The notes: generated by a model from the sequence alone, not told the origin. Shown: positions 21,100 through 32,044, counted from the first letter of the stretch. The stretch is DNA of 64,000 nt from Emiliania huxleyi CCMP1516 (GCF_000372725.1 NW_005201192.1:124001-188000), one strand, 5' to 3'. Numbers and translations: made by a program.

Positions 21100-21380
21100 G
21101 CGCATTCCACTACCGGGTGATCTGGAAGAATTTAAACAAATGAACTCTCTCTCACAGCAGACAGGCTCGACACAGGTGGAAGAAGTAGAAGACATTTCGC
21201 CCGCCGGGTAACCTGCAAACGACATTTCGCCGTGAGGCCGTGTAACGTTGGGTAGCCTGGAAACGACACTAACGACATTCGTCGCCGCACCGGGTGATCT
21301 GAAATCGCCCACACCGGGTGATCTGGAAAACGCCGGGTGATCTGCGAGGCGAATCTCAAAAACCGGGTCATCTGAAATTT
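21100..21380. repeat. degenerate CCGGGTGATCTG repeats
   Basis: At least six spaced variants of an (A/G)CCGGGTGATCTGNAA unit occur at about 21110, 21203, 21250, 21292, 21311, 21333 and 21362, with GTAACCTGCAAAC and GTAGCCTGGAAAC variants. The spacing is irregular, so this is not a simple satellite. It directly precedes the cysteine-rich gene. Confidence 0.6.
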
Positions 21381-21467
21381 ATCCATTGCGCATTGGAATA
21401 TGTGGCTCTTACGAACATACCCATTCAGCTAAAAGTTCACAGTATGACTGTTCTTTTCCAGTGAGCA

Positions 21468-21590
21468 GTGTATGTGGCTCTTACGAACATACCCGTAGGT
21501 GGACTGCTGAGTGCTGACGGGGTTGCGATGAGGAGCGACACCGAAGGGTTTCTCGCTCGGGGTTAGTGCACCACTAACCGCCGAACGAAT
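21468..21590 (+). repeat. dispersed repeat R1
   Basis: Third copy of the hairpin family. A 30-bp partial copy of its beginning (TATGTGGCTCTTACGAACAT) lies just upstream at 21400-21425. Confidence 0.78.
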
Positions 21591-21765
21591 CTTTCACCTC
21601 AGAACATACAATACATACCGTGCACGGACAGTGTTGGAGAAATAGGTTGACCGTTGGGTATGCTGTCGTCGGACTTGTGAACTCGATTGTGCAGGTGATG
21701 ATCTGATTAATTCACGCGTGGCGGTCCCATGATCACAAGTTTTTCAACCCACGACCGTAACCGCC

Positions 21766-22917
21766 ATGTCGGAGGCCGTCGACGCGCACGTGCGGCGCAA
21801 ATACGACGTCCAGGCGAAGCTGGGAAAGGGTGCGTACGGTATCGTCTGGCGGGCGGTTGATCGGCGCTCAGGCGAGACTACTGCGCTCAAAAAGATCTTC
21901 GATGCCTTCCAGAATGCGCAAGACGCCCAGCGCACGTTCCGCGAAGTGATGTTCCTGCAGGAGATGTCGGGGCACGAGCACATAGTGACGCTGCTGAACG
22001 TCCTCAAAGCCGACAATGACTGCGACCTCTACCTCGTTTTCGAGCATATGGAGACGGACTTGCACGCGGCAATACGCGCGGGAATCCTGCAAGACGTCCA
22101 CCACCGCTACATTGTGTGGCAGGCGCTCAAGGCGCTCAAGTTTATGCACTCCGCGGAGCTTCTGCACCGAGACATGAAGCCTTCGAACCTGCTTCTGAAC
22201 GGCGACTGCCTCGTCAAGGTAGCTGACTTCGGACTCGCGCGCTCCATGCGAGACCTTGACGCCGCCTCACGAGGAGGGCCTGCGACGGTCATGACTGACT
22301 ACGTGGCGACCCGGTGGTACCGTGCGCCGGAGATCCTGATGGGCTCTCCGCGCTACACGTTTGGGGTGGACATGTGGTCGATCGGCTGCATTCTCGGCGA
22401 GATGCTCTCGGGGACGGCCGTCTTTCCCGGCTCATCGACGCTGGACCAGCTGGAGAGGATAATGGGACTCACCGGCAAGCCCAAAGCAAGCGAGGCCGAG
22501 GTGCTGAGCCCATATGCACTCGAGATGCTCTCGCAGCTGCAGGCTCCTCCGCCCGCCGAGACCACGTGGAGCAAACACTTTCCGTCCGCGTCGCCCGACG
22601 CCTTGGACCTGATGCGCCGCTGCCTCTCCTTCAACCCCGCCCATCGGCCGAGTGCAGAGGAGGCCCTCGCGCATGAGTACGTGGCTCAGTTCCACGACGA
22701 GGCGGCGGAGCGGCGCGCCACGAGGCTTGTCGAGTGCATCATTGACGACAACACGCAAAAGGCGACCTGCGTGTACCGGGAGCGCCTGTACCACGAGATC
22801 ACAAAGATGAAGCGTCGGAAAAAGAGCGCCAAGCAGGGGCTCCGCGGGGAGGGGCAAGGTCAGGGCGAGGGCGACAGCATATCGGCAGGGCTCGGAGCGC
22901 AGCATAATCCGCGATAG
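21766..22917 (+). CDS. MAP kinase, TDY class (MAPK15/ERK7-like)
   Basis: 383 aa, intronless. Residues 13-310 form a complete kinase domain: GKGAYGIVWRA glycine loop, TALKKI lysine, LLHRDMKPSNLLLN catalytic loop, VADFGLAR, and a MTDYVATRWYRAPEIL activation segment with the dual-phosphorylation motif Thr-Asp-Tyr. The remainder (VDMWSIGCILGEML, LDQLERIMGLTGKP, FNPAHRPSAEEAL) is typical of the CMGC/MAPK group. The short insertion pattern and CIIDDNTQK region resemble ERK7/MAPK15, a group linked to cilia and autophagy in other eukaryotes. TDY rather than TEY is common in protist and plant MAPKs. The C-terminus is a basic then Gly/Gln-rich tail. Confidence 0.92.
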   Translation: MSEAVDAHVRRKYDVQAKLGKGAYGIVWRAVDRRSGETTALKKIFDAFQNAQDAQRTFREVMFLQEMSGHEHIVTLLNVLKADNDCDLYLVFEHMETDLHAAIRAGILQDVHHRYIVWQALKALKFMHSAELLHRDMKPSNLLLNGDCLVKVADFGLARSMRDLDAASRGGPATVMTDYVATRWYRAPEILMGSPRYTFGVDMWSIGCILGEMLSGTAVFPGSSTLDQLERIMGLTGKPKASEAEVLSPYALEMLSQLQAPPPAETTWSKHFPSASPDALDLMRRCLSFNPAHRPSAEEALAHEYVAQFHDEAAERRATRLVECIIDDNTQKATCVYRERLYHEITKMKRRKKSAKQGLRGEGQGQGEGDSISAGLGAQHNPR

Positions 22918-23105
22918 CTACTGCGCCGCGTGAAATCTATGTTATGTCAAATGATCTGGTGGCGGTCGCTCTAGACGATGTTCGCTCTCTGAACATGTCC
23001 CGGCTTGATCCCAAGCGTGTTTGAGATCCTCCCTCGGGCTGTTAAATCTCCTCATCTCTTTCCCACCTAGGCGGGGCGGTGGGCGTGTGCGCGCGGCGCG
23101 GCGGT

Positions 23106-23186
<81 letters not shown>

Positions 23187-23754
23187 CTGCGACAAGGGAC
23201 CATCGGCTTGTATCATTAACAACGAAGGCCTCAATGATTTTTAGATTTTACGCGCGGCGGAAAGAACACACCCCAACCCTCTTCGACCTCACCCAAAAAG
23301 CACGATTCTCAAGTCAGGGCCGTCAGGGCCTTTGGCTTTGCCAGAACTGCCACTCCGGTGTTCCCTTAAGACTCCTCTGCATCATCGGAGTTCGGAGCGT
23401 CGCTGGCCACCACCCCCTCTCGGTTGTCCACGTGGGACTGGAACGTTGTGGGACGGTATCGCTCGCCGGGCGAGTGCGAACCTTTTATCTTAAACGCTCA
23501 TTTTTTTCTTCTCTGATCATAAACCAGTAAGTGTGTAGTTGGACCGCCGACGTGCTCAGCTGCTCATCGAAGACCGATGCTGTGCAGAGCGCCGCCATGC
23601 GGCCTAAACTAGCCAGCGTCCGCACTGGCCGCCCGCACAGGGCATGACTCGCGCCTCGAACTAACGTACCTGTATCTCACCAAACGCGAGAGTTTTACTA
23701 GTGCCAGGGAGAATGACAGTGACGTAGCGGTGCCTGTGGGGGGGGGGGGGGGCT
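22918..23754. other. intergenic with GT microsatellite
   Basis: 23107-23185 is an almost pure GT array of about 78 bp. 23735-23752 is a poly-G tract. No gene supported; the frame at 23021-23530 only reads through the microsatellite. Confidence 0.5.
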
Positions 23755-24054
23755 TCAGGGTAAGCTTTGCAGGGGACTCGTAGGCGCGTGGCGACTAAAA
23801 GGCGGCGGCTCGCAGACGCACTTGGACTTGGCAGCGTCGCACGGCGTCGTGACTGGCCCCTTCTTTATCGTCGACCAGGCAAATGGTCCGCCGCACTTCA
23901 CCGCCATTTCTCCAGCCTTCTTGCCGACCCAGATCTCGAAGCCTTTGAGATACTTCTTCGTCTCGGAAGGCTTGTTCTTGGTATCCGGGGTGACGGTCAC
24001 GGAGCTGATGGGCTGCTGATTCTCCAGGGTGACCTAATTAATGTGTCAGTCAGG
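23755..24054 (-). CDS. possible exon of an unrecognised extracellular protein
   Basis: Read from a likely AG acceptor near 24034, this encodes VTLENQQPISSVTVTPDTKNKP, then KKYLKGFEIWVGKKAGEMAVKCGGPF, then VTTPCDAAKSKCVCEPPP. The GFEIWVG and spaced cysteines recall fucolectin or discoidin-like carbohydrate-binding domains. A possible upstream exon (RTRLKKLTDMMFSSDALKGRVGAVGG) lies at about 24175-24260. Neither the start nor the end of the gene is clear. Confidence 0.3.
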
Positions 24055-24538
24055 GGAGGGCGGTCGCCAATGGTGAAATGCCACGAGAGGGGAGAGGGCG
24101 AGGAACGCCGGGGTGCCTTGGCGAGAACGCGGCGAGGCTAACGGAACAAAAGCGCGAAACCGCCACCGCTCACCGGCAATGCCACCGACGGCGCCCACAC
24201 GCCCTTTGAGAGCATCGCTCGAGAACATCATGTCCGTTAGTTTTTTCAGACGAGTGCGAACCTGCGAAGCCACAAAGTCGTAAAGCACACAACATTCCGC
24301 ACATCTCACGGGAGGCGACGAGGACGACCCCGCTGCCGCTCCCCGGGCCCGATATAGCACAAAAAGATCGCACGGGCGGGGACCTGTTCCTTTTCACCCA
24401 TCTCACAGTAGAGGTGTGTCCGTTTTTATTTATTTATTTAGCACATTCCGACTGGCGCACCACGTGTCGCGAGTCAGAGAGCGCTGAGCGGAGCGGAGGC
24501 TTATACACAAACCATATCCCCGGCACAGGGGCGCCTCT

Positions 24539-26440
24539 TCAGCCCTCTTCGTCGCCTACGTAGTCGCGCAGCACGAGCGAGACGTGCGGCTTCCTCAGCT
24601 TGCTCAGCGCAGCGAAGAGCACATTTTTCACCCGGTGGAAGGAGAGGCCGAGCGCCTCGCCCACCTCCTTGACCGCCATCGTCTCGCCGCTGCCGCCGAG
24701 ACCGAAGCGCATCTGCACCACCTTCGCCTCCTCCTCGGTGAGGTAACGCGTCATCACGCTCTGCAGGTCGCGCTGCAGCATCGACTGCACCATCTCCGCC
24801 TGCGCCGTCTCGGCGCGCTCGTCGGGCAGGAAATCGCCCACCGTGAGGTCGTCGCCCGACGGAGCGTCGAGCGAGGTTGCCCGCCGGTTGACGAGCTCGA
24901 CCACCTGGCGCACCTTGGCAGGGGGAGGGGCGCGCAGAGGTGTGAGGCGGCGCGCGGGGGGGGGAGGGGAGCCACACTCCTCCGCCGCCGCGCCTTTGCG
25001 GCCGAGATGTCGCCCACGAGCGCCGCCACCTCCTCGTCGGTCGGGTTGAAAGCGGCGCCGGCGCGCAGCTCCTCCTTGGCGCGCACGATCTTTGCGTAGA
25101 CGGTCTGTACGCGCGAGGGCAAGCGGATGGTGCGGCTCTGCTCGCGGATGGTCCGGGTGAGCGCGTTGCGGATCCAGTAGGTAGCCTGTGCGGGGCCCAA
25201 GGGCAGCGGTCGGGAGGAGGGGGAGTGGGCCGTGGCGGGGCGAGGAGGAGAGGGGTTGCATAGGTTGAGAAGCGGAGTCCGAGGGAGACGTCGAACTTCT
25301 CGGCGGCCTTGATGAGGGAGATGGACCCCTCCTGCATCAGGTCCTGCGGCCGGTGCGGTGGCGAGATGTGGGGAGATGTGGGGAGATGTGGGGAGATGTG
25401 GGGAGATGTGGGGAGATGGACCCCTCCTGCGGCCGGTGCGCGGTGGCGAGGTTGGCGGTGGCGAAGCGGCGTCCGTCGGGCGCACGGCGCGAGGGGGGGC
25501 GAGGGGGGCGCGAGGGGGCGGGGGGTGGCGGAGGGGGGAGGCGGCCGAGGGAGGGGGAGGGAGGAGTGTGGGCCACCTGCTCCGTCGTCCCGTGGTCGAT
25601 CCGCCCGCCGCCGCTCCGCTGCAGCGCGCGGATCGCGCTGCGCACCAGACCGGCGTTGCTCGTGATGAGGCGCGCCTCCGCCTCCCGGCCGAGGTCGACC
25701 GCCTCCTGCAGCTCCTCTGGCGACAGGCCCGCCGCCCTCGCCCAAGCCGCCTGATGCCGCGCCGCCGCCACCTCCACGCCGCCTCCGCTCCGCCGCTCTC
25801 CTGCGCCGCCCGCCCGGCTGTGGAGCGACTCCGCCGCCGGCGCCGGCGCCGCCACGGCACCTCGCGTCGCCACGCCAACGGCGACGCCTTCGCTCGAGAG
25901 CGAGAGGCCTCCTCCTCCGCCGCCGCCTCCGCCACCGCCCCCTCCCTGCCGCGAGCCGTGCAGCTCCCCGCCGCCGCTCCACGACACGGGCCACTCGGCG
26001 GCCGCGGCCTGGGCGGACGCCTCGGCGTGGAGCACGTCGCCACGCACCGCCTCGAGCTGGCGCAGCCGCTGCACGCGCTGGCAGAGCTGGATCTCCTCCG
26101 CGTGCTCGAGCAGCCTCGCGCGGCTGGTGCTCGCCACAAAGCCGGTCAGCGCGCTGGGTCGCTTTTGCCCCGTCGGGCGGCGGCGAGGGCGGCCGCGGCC
26201 TCCACGGCCTCGCCCGCCACCGCCGCGTCTCCCGGTGGACGCCCCGCTGCCGCGAGCCGTCCTCTGGCTGTCGGCTGGGGCCGCTGCTCCCGGCGCTGCC
26301 GGTCCTCGGAGGATTACGCACGGCACCCGCCAGCGCCTAGCGACCGCCGCGGGAGCGCCGGTCAGCCCGGGCCGCTGCACTGGAGCGAAGGCCGAACCGG
26401 CTCCGAGGCTGAGCAGGAGGAGGACGGCGGCGGGAGGCAT
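24539..26440 (-). CDS. plastid RNA polymerase sigma-70 factor
   Basis: Directs the plastid-encoded RNA polymerase to promoters. Exons 26440-25577, 25343-25260, 25185-24994 and 24913-24539 join in phase to 504 aa. The first intron has a GTGGCC donor; the next two have GC donors. The N-terminus (PPAAVLLLLSLGAGSAF then AP) is a bipartite plastid signal with the diagnostic Phe. Region 1.2/2.1 is at RLLEHAEEIQLCQRVQRLRQLE and SNAGLVRSAIRAL. Region 2 continues with DLMQEGSISLIKAAEKFD and RFSTYATYWIRNALTRTI, followed by IRLPSR. Region 3 has FNPTDEEVAALVGDISAAKV, and region 4 has RYLTEEEAKVVQMRFGL, MAVKEVGEALGLSFHRVKN. A GT-rich 10-bp satellite, bracketed by a copy of the exon-2 start, lies in intron 1. 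Confidence 0.92.
25321..25450. repeat. 10-bp satellite bracketed by duplicated exon boundary
   Basis: An array of about five GATGTGGGGA units (25365-25415) is bracketed by two versions of the same segment. The inner version, 25321-25364, contains the true start of sigma exon 2. The other, 25416-25450, repeats ATGGACCCCTCCTGC and GGCCGGTGCG but lacks 12 bases. The array lies wholly in intron 1. Confidence 0.8.
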
Positions 26441-27235
26441 ATGACACACAATTTGCCAGTCAGGGGCTGGACAGGGGGCTGAGGGGTCGCGCTCTCTCGC
26501 GCTGGAGACCTTTCGCCGACATTTCTCGAGTAGAGCTCTATCCGCTTCTTGAGCACTTGAGTGAGCACCGGATAGGGTCGATTCCGCATGGTACGGGACC
26601 CCTCGATCGTCTCGCCCATCCGCTTCTGGCAAATTGTGTGTGCCAGTCAGGTGCCAGTACTAGTAGCGTAGTAGGATGAGATTATGAAAAACGCCGGAAT
26701 TCGGACGAGTACTCTCGCCTGCACAAATTCGATAAGTGGGACAAGGAGGGATGCGTCCCAGGGTCCTGGAGTTTCAGGCGTGCTTTCGCTCCGACTCCTC
26801 GGTGACCAAACGACGAGCTGGAGAGCTGGCGACCGAACGCTACCCGAGGCGGCTGGCGGCGATGGACGACCGAGCGGAGACGCAACGAATCGAGGAGCGG
26901 CTCCCGCAGGGAACCGACGAGTGGCTCGCGAGACCCTCGTAGCCGTGGGTAGCACCTTTTATTCTTTTTCTTTGAAAGAAAGTTGAAAGCCTCCCTTGCG
27001 CCTTGCTTGGGTTGCCTTTTCTTTCTTTTTCTTTGAACAGGTCTATCACTGCGCAGAGGGGCCCCCGGAGGAATGCCCACTCTCTCAATCAACCGCTCCA
27101 CGCCACGCCGCTTGCGGCGGTAAAGAAAGAAAGGGGGGGTGTCGGAGGAAAGAAGGAAAGAAAGAACAGACAACAACCTCCAAGTGCTCCAACCCAAAAG
27201 AGGGATGGGAGGGATGGGAGGACGGCGGGGAACAG
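26441..27235. other. gene-poor stretch with repeat fragment
   Basis: 26736-26942 is a short Arg/Glu-rich frame without family features. 27045-27118 is an inverted copy of 3741-3803. 27120-27215 holds GAAAG-rich sequence and the GTGCTCCAACCCAAAAGAGG segment shared with other repeats in the window. No gene supported. Confidence 0.45.
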
Positions 27236-28060
27236 TCTGACATCAGAGGGGCTCCGTCGCTGTCAGGCCCTAACGTGACAGCCTGACAGCCCGACAGCAC
27301 ACAGTGGCCTGACAGCAGCGCTGACAGCCCGACAGCCCGACCAGCCCGACAGCAGCACAGACCGTACACAGCCGTGCAGCCTCTTTCTTGTGCCCCATGA
27401 GGGTATAACAAAACTATTACATGCAAAGACATGCACATGCGAGTGTGGTCCATGCAGTGTCATGGGATGGTCATGCCTCATGGGTCTCTCTCTCAACCCT
27501 CCCGCCCCACCTCTGCGGACCCGCGGCTGTGCTACAACTACAGATGAAGCTACCAGCTAGCCTTCTGGGGCCCTACAGCCATATGCCTACGGCGTCTGGG
27601 TGGGGGTGGCCGCCGCCGTCTGTGCCGCGCTGCTGCCGCCGCCGCCTGCGCCGCCATCTGCGCTCCCCAGGCGGACCCCTTCTGGCAGAGTAGAGACTAG
27701 AGTATGTGTAGTAGAGTCCTGCTGGTCTCCTCTTGATAATGTCATAAGTGTGGATGGTGTGTCAGAGCCTGACAGCACCCCGACAGCACCAACCGACAGC
27801 ACCTGACAGCACCGGCGTCTCTGACAGCAGCAGCAGCCCGACAGCTCTGACAGCTCCGACAGCGTCTGACAGCAACACCCGACAGCTCCGACAGCACCCG
27901 ACAGCTACGGAGCCCCTCTGATGTCAGACAAGCACCCGACAGCACCCGACAGCACTGACAGCACCTGACAGCTGGTCTGACAGAGGCACCTGACAGTGCC
28001 TGACAGTGCCTGACAGCCTGACAGATCACCTGACAGCACCTGACAGCCTGACAGCCAGGC
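27236..28060. repeat. CTGACAG satellite blocks with inverted segment
   Basis: Two blocks rich in CTGACAG / CCGACAGCAC units, 27282-27360 and 27765-28060, flank about 400 bp of non-repetitive sequence. A 22-bp segment (TCTGACATCAGAGGGGCTCC plus GT) at 27236-27257 recurs in inverse orientation at 27907-27928, so the blocks form an inverted pair. This resembles foldback or satellite-ended elements. No coding capacity recognised. Confidence 0.65.
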
Positions 28061-28299
28061 GAGGGCTCAGGGGGCAGGGGCGATTCGCTGCTGGCTGGCG
28101 GTGGCGACGGGCTCCGCCTGATTGATGCTCGACCTGCTTGGAGCGGAGCGGGCTACGGGGGCAGCGCGCGGCATATCGGGCTTGTGAAAAGAAAAAAATC
28201 GCCGCGGAGGGTGGGAGATGAATAGATAAAACGGAACGCCAAGGTGGGAAACAAAAGAAAGAAAGAAAACAGACAACACCCAAAGGGGGGGATGGGAGG

Positions 28300-29540
28300 A
28301 CGACGGCACGCCGCCACCACACACCACACAGGGATTTTAAGGAGAGGGGTGTGATGCGCTAGCCGTCGCCCACCCTCGGGCGTCCGCCTCTTCCTATCTC
28401 TCTTCGCAGTCTCTCGCCGATTCTCGCTGCAACCTTCATGCCACCTCCGGCTCGCGGTCGTCCCACTCTCGTCGTTCTCTCGGAGCACTTGGAGTGCAGT
28501 CGGCAGCCTCACATCCAGGGCCGGGGAGCTAAGAAGCGCACCCAGCGAGCCAGATAAGATCGGGATCGGGTTACGGGCTAGAGAGCCCTTAGCCCTGGGG
28601 GGGTGCGCGTTCGCAGGGAAAGGGCCGTAAAGTAAACACGGTTCTCCGAAGGTTAGTCCGCGCTCCGGGTTTCCCCTAGCTGCGGAGCGCCCCTCTACTC
28701 GGAGCTAATAAACACCAGACACGCACACGACGTACATCCTCACTCTCGTCGACGTCACCCATCAGGGCTTCTCCGTTCGACCTCACCTCCCTCGATCCGG
28801 GGGGGCTCTCCACTCCCGGTCCTCCCCCCCCCTCGCTTTCCGCTGGTTGGGCAACGGATGCGGGGCCCGGCTTCCCCTCTCCTAGCCTTTTTCGGCCGCG
28901 GCCCCGTCGCCGTCTCGTCTTCTCTGCCTGATCCTGTTGACTCCGCCTCCGGCGAGCCCGTGCCCGACTCCCCGGGCGAGGGCGGTGGCGTTGGATCGTG
29001 TCGCCCCCCCTCCCCGGGGGGTCGGGCCGGTTCTCCTCGGTCGACGAATCGCGCCCGCATCCGCGGTCTGCTCTCTCTATCGTCCTCGGCTCGCCCCGAC
29101 GTGGCCCTCCTTGTCGTAGTTCACGGTGGTCTGGCTGTCGCCGCGACGGGTCTACCCCCGGTGAGCTCGTATGCCCCGACTCCACTCGCAGAGGCCGAGT
29201 CAGCTCGACTCTCACCCCCTCCGACAGTTGACTCCAGGTCTCACCCGGGGCCCTCCGGTCTTGGCCTTCCGGTTCGCCGGACGGCCCGCTGTCGTCTCGC
29301 GGCACCTCCCCTCCCTCGGTCCCCTCCGTGTGTAATAATCCAGCCTCCGATGGGGCGGTTCTGGGTTCCCCAAGGTTCGTGAGGGTCTCTCTCTTGTCGC
29401 TTCTTCCTCTGTCGCGTCGCTCTCCTCTGCTTCGTCCTGCAACGGCGCCGCCTGCCGCTCCCTTGCTCTCGCTTCTTCTCCCGCCTTCGTCGCAGCTACG
29501 AGGCGGAAAAGAAAGAAAGAAAACAGACAACCCAAACGAG
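28300..29540 (-). mobile_element. R3 repeat with nested family-X retroposon-like insertion
   Basis: The outer parts, 29470-29385 and 28445-28300, match consecutive parts of R3 at 7095-7345. Between them, about 28475-29388, lies a segment of family X that ends in GCACTCCAAGTGCTCC at 28483-28502, the same end as at 15745 and 4866. Short GAGAGAC/GAGAGAAC sequences at the two junctions may be a target duplication. X carries an Arg/Gly/Glu-rich open frame on the minus strand, with no reverse transcriptase or other domain recognised here. Class is undetermined; it looks like an old, non-functional copy. Confidence 0.6.
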
Positions 29541-29544
29541 GGAT

Positions 29545-30165
29545 AGGGGAGGAGGACAGGGTTCCCCACCTGCACGAGCAGGATTTTGGAAGGACGATCA
29601 GGGGGACAGGTGGGCTCTCCTGCTCCTGACAAGGGACACGACAGGCTCGCAGCGCGGTGCACGGTGGGCTCCCAACTCCACTGGCGGTCTCATCTCAGTC
29701 TAGCGACCTTCCTCCGGCTTCTCACCGGCAGTCTCTCACTACCACGGGCACACTGACACCGGGGTAATAAATAAATAATCCGGACACACCAAACAAGGGG
29801 TGGGAGAAGGACAGGGTCCCCACCTGCGCGAGCAGGATCTTGTAAGGACGATCAGGGACACAGGGGAACGGGAGCGGGGAGCGCATCGCGACACGGAGGG
29901 GGGCTGGGCAGGGTTCACCCACACGACAGGGTCCCAGGGATTCCCCTCTCGTATAGGACAAAGTTGCACCCGGCGGCACGGGGGCAGGCGCGGGCCTCCT
30001 ACTGGTTGCGCTCTCCTAGTTCTCCTGCTACTGACAAAAGGGACAGCGACAGGTTCGCAGCACGGTGGACTCCCTATTCCACTGGCGAACTCTCTCGACT
30101 AGCGACCTTCCTCCGGCTTCTCACTAGCAGTCTCTCACTATCACGGGCACACTGACAGAGGCGGC
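29545..30165 (+). repeat. two tandem copies of dispersed repeat R2
   Basis: 29545-29760 and 29800-30160 share CCCCACCTGC(A/G)CGAGCAGGA, AAGGACGATCAGGG, CTCCTGCT-CTGACAA and the CTTCCTCCGGCTTCTCAC end. The second copy carries an extra segment, about 29850-30010. A third copy is at 43565-43725. They lie directly upstream of the BAP31 gene. Confidence 0.72.
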
Positions 30166-30386
30166 CAAGGCTCACGTCGTGGGTGGCAGAGGCGGTGATA
30201 GGAGTCTCCCACTCTGTGGGATCGCTAGTGGTGCGGCCTACTCGTGTCCTCGCCCTTGCGGTCTTGAGAGGGAAGGGGAAGGGGCTGTGTGTCTGTGTAT
30301 GTGTGTGTGTGCATGTGACACAGGGGTGGGTGTGCGGCGGTTTCTTTCGGCCGTAAGCGGACCATTTGGCGGCCACGTCCAAGGCC

Positions 30387-31391
30387 ATGAACATCCTCAT
30401 GCAAACCATCTTTGTGGCCCTGGTGTCGGAGATAATCTTCCTTTTGCTCCTCGTCACCCCGTGGCCCGCCGGATTCCTCGGGCCGATCCTGCGTGCCATC
30501 TCGTCCTCCAAGACGCTCGAGACCGCCGCCAAGCCGCTCGTTTGGTTCTTCGCGCTCGTCGTGGCCAACTGGCTGCACTCGACGCGAGAGATGCTGCGGC
30601 TGAACGGCGAGTACACGGACAAGAAGGCGGGCGACATCGGCCAGAAGCTGATGCACGAGGTGATGATGTTCCGCAGTCAGCGGGACTTTTACCTGGCCGG
30701 CTTCACGGCGCTACTGCTGCTGGTGCTGCGGCGCATCTACCTGCTCGTCAAGGAGGTGCACACGCTCAAGGCGAGCTCGACGGCGCTCAAGCGGCAGGCG
30801 GAGCAGGCGGCGGCGGCGTACACGAGCCAGCTCGACGAGATCGAAAAGCTCAAAAAGGGCGCGGCGGCTTCCGGCTCGTCGCCTCCCGCCACTGCGAAGG
30901 GCGTGCTCTCCGGCCGGCTCGACGCGGACGAGATCGAGGCGCGCGCCAAGGCGGCCGCGGCGGAGGCGCTGACGTCTCCAAAGGCGGCGGCCGCCGCCGC
31001 CGGCGAGGGGGACGGCGAGAGGGGCGCGGGCATGCGGGCCAGGAGGGTGGGCGCGTCATTGTGAGGCGCCCGGAAAGATGCGTGTCTGTAGGCGAGAGCG
31101 TGGGCGAGCTCAAGGAGGAGAACGCGCGGCTGCGCTCGACGATCGGGTCGCTGCGCGGCGAGGCGCAGCAGGCGGCCGCCTCTGCCGAGGCGCTGCAGCG
31201 GCAGGCGGAGAACCTGAGCAAAGAGTACGGCAAGGCGTGCGGCGGAGCAGGCGCCGCCCCGAGGCCGCGCAGGCGGGTCCCTCTCACGGCGGGCGCGGCG
31301 TGGACAGGTGGTGGCGCAGAAGGAATCGCTCGAGAACCGCCTCGCCGACTTCGAGCTCGTCATGGGCGATTCGGTCAAGAAGGAAAAGTGA
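30387..31391 (+). CDS. BCAP31: BAP31-like ER membrane chaperone
   Basis: BAP29/31 proteins sort membrane proteins in the ER. Exons 30387-31023, 31092-31234 and 31308-31391 join in phase to 287 aa, both introns with GC donors (GCGCGG, GCGTGC). Three membrane segments occupy about residues 5-30, 48-65 and 96-116. Family signatures are LHSTREMLRLNGEYTDKK and FRSQRDFYLAGFTALLLLVLRRIYLLV. A coiled coil follows (ALKRQAEQAAAAYTSQLDEIEKLKK, then ELKEENARLRSTIGSLRGEAQQ and RQAENLSKEYGKVVAQKESLENRL). The protein ends SVKKEK, a KKXX ER-retrieval signal, which strongly supports the final exon. The start is the Met of MNILMQTIFVAL. An Ala-rich linker (about residues 165-212) separates the two coiled-coil parts. 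Confidence 0.92.
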
Positions 31392-32044
31392 GGCGGGGGC
31401 GCGAGGCGGCGCTCGGGGCGTCTCGACTGGCGGCAGAGGCCAGAGGCCGCGCTGTCTGCGCGGTGGGTGTTGCGAGAGTCGACTCCGTCCGTCGTCGGTC
31501 GGTTTTTGCGCCACGCGCTCGCGATCCCGCATCCCGCTGCGGCGCGGCGTCACTCTCTCGTGCGCGACACCGTGCGTAGGCCGTAGCCCACCCCGCACCC
31601 GCGCCACGGCCCACTCCGCCCGCTCGTGATTACTGGCCTACAATGTGCCACAGAGTTTACCTGTGTGTGCGTGTGTCGTGACGGTGACTCCTGAGGGTGT
31701 ATCCAATGGCGCTGGTTGTGCGCCCTCTCTGCTCTCTCCGCAGCGCGAAACTGGGAGACTCGCTCGCGCACGTGCTAGCTTAGTGCTTACATGTCGATCT
31801 AGCTTCAACTGGAGTTTTCACTTTTTTTGGCTTCAATGTCCTTTCAACCACGAAGATCGAAGTCGAAGAGAGAAGCGAGTCGATCGTACCGATCGAGACA
31901 CCGCGCGAGAGCACTCACCCACGCGACCACGCGAACAGAAAACACACACATGAGAACAGCTGCACTCACAAGCTGCCAACAACACACCTAACACAAGCAG
32001 GGGCACCTTGCCATTAGGAGCGCCCTCGCTTCTGTCTCGCCGAC
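31392..32044. other. intergenic
   Basis: 3' flanks of the convergent BAP31 and gamma carbonic anhydrase genes. No repeat family or further gene recognised. Confidence 0.4.

Noticed and set aside
23021-23530. Frame reading through the GT microsatellite
   Set aside because: Its middle is a poly(Cys-Val) translation of the microsatellite, and the flanks do not look like a protein.
24501-26632. Long Arg-rich frames overlapping the sigma factor on both strands
   Set aside because: They are other frames of the sigma gene and read through its introns; only the spliced frame carries sigma-70 regions.
28676-29662. 328-codon Arg/Gly-rich frame as a host gene
   Set aside because: It lies inside dispersed repeat families R3 and X with copies elsewhere in the window, so it belongs to a repeat.
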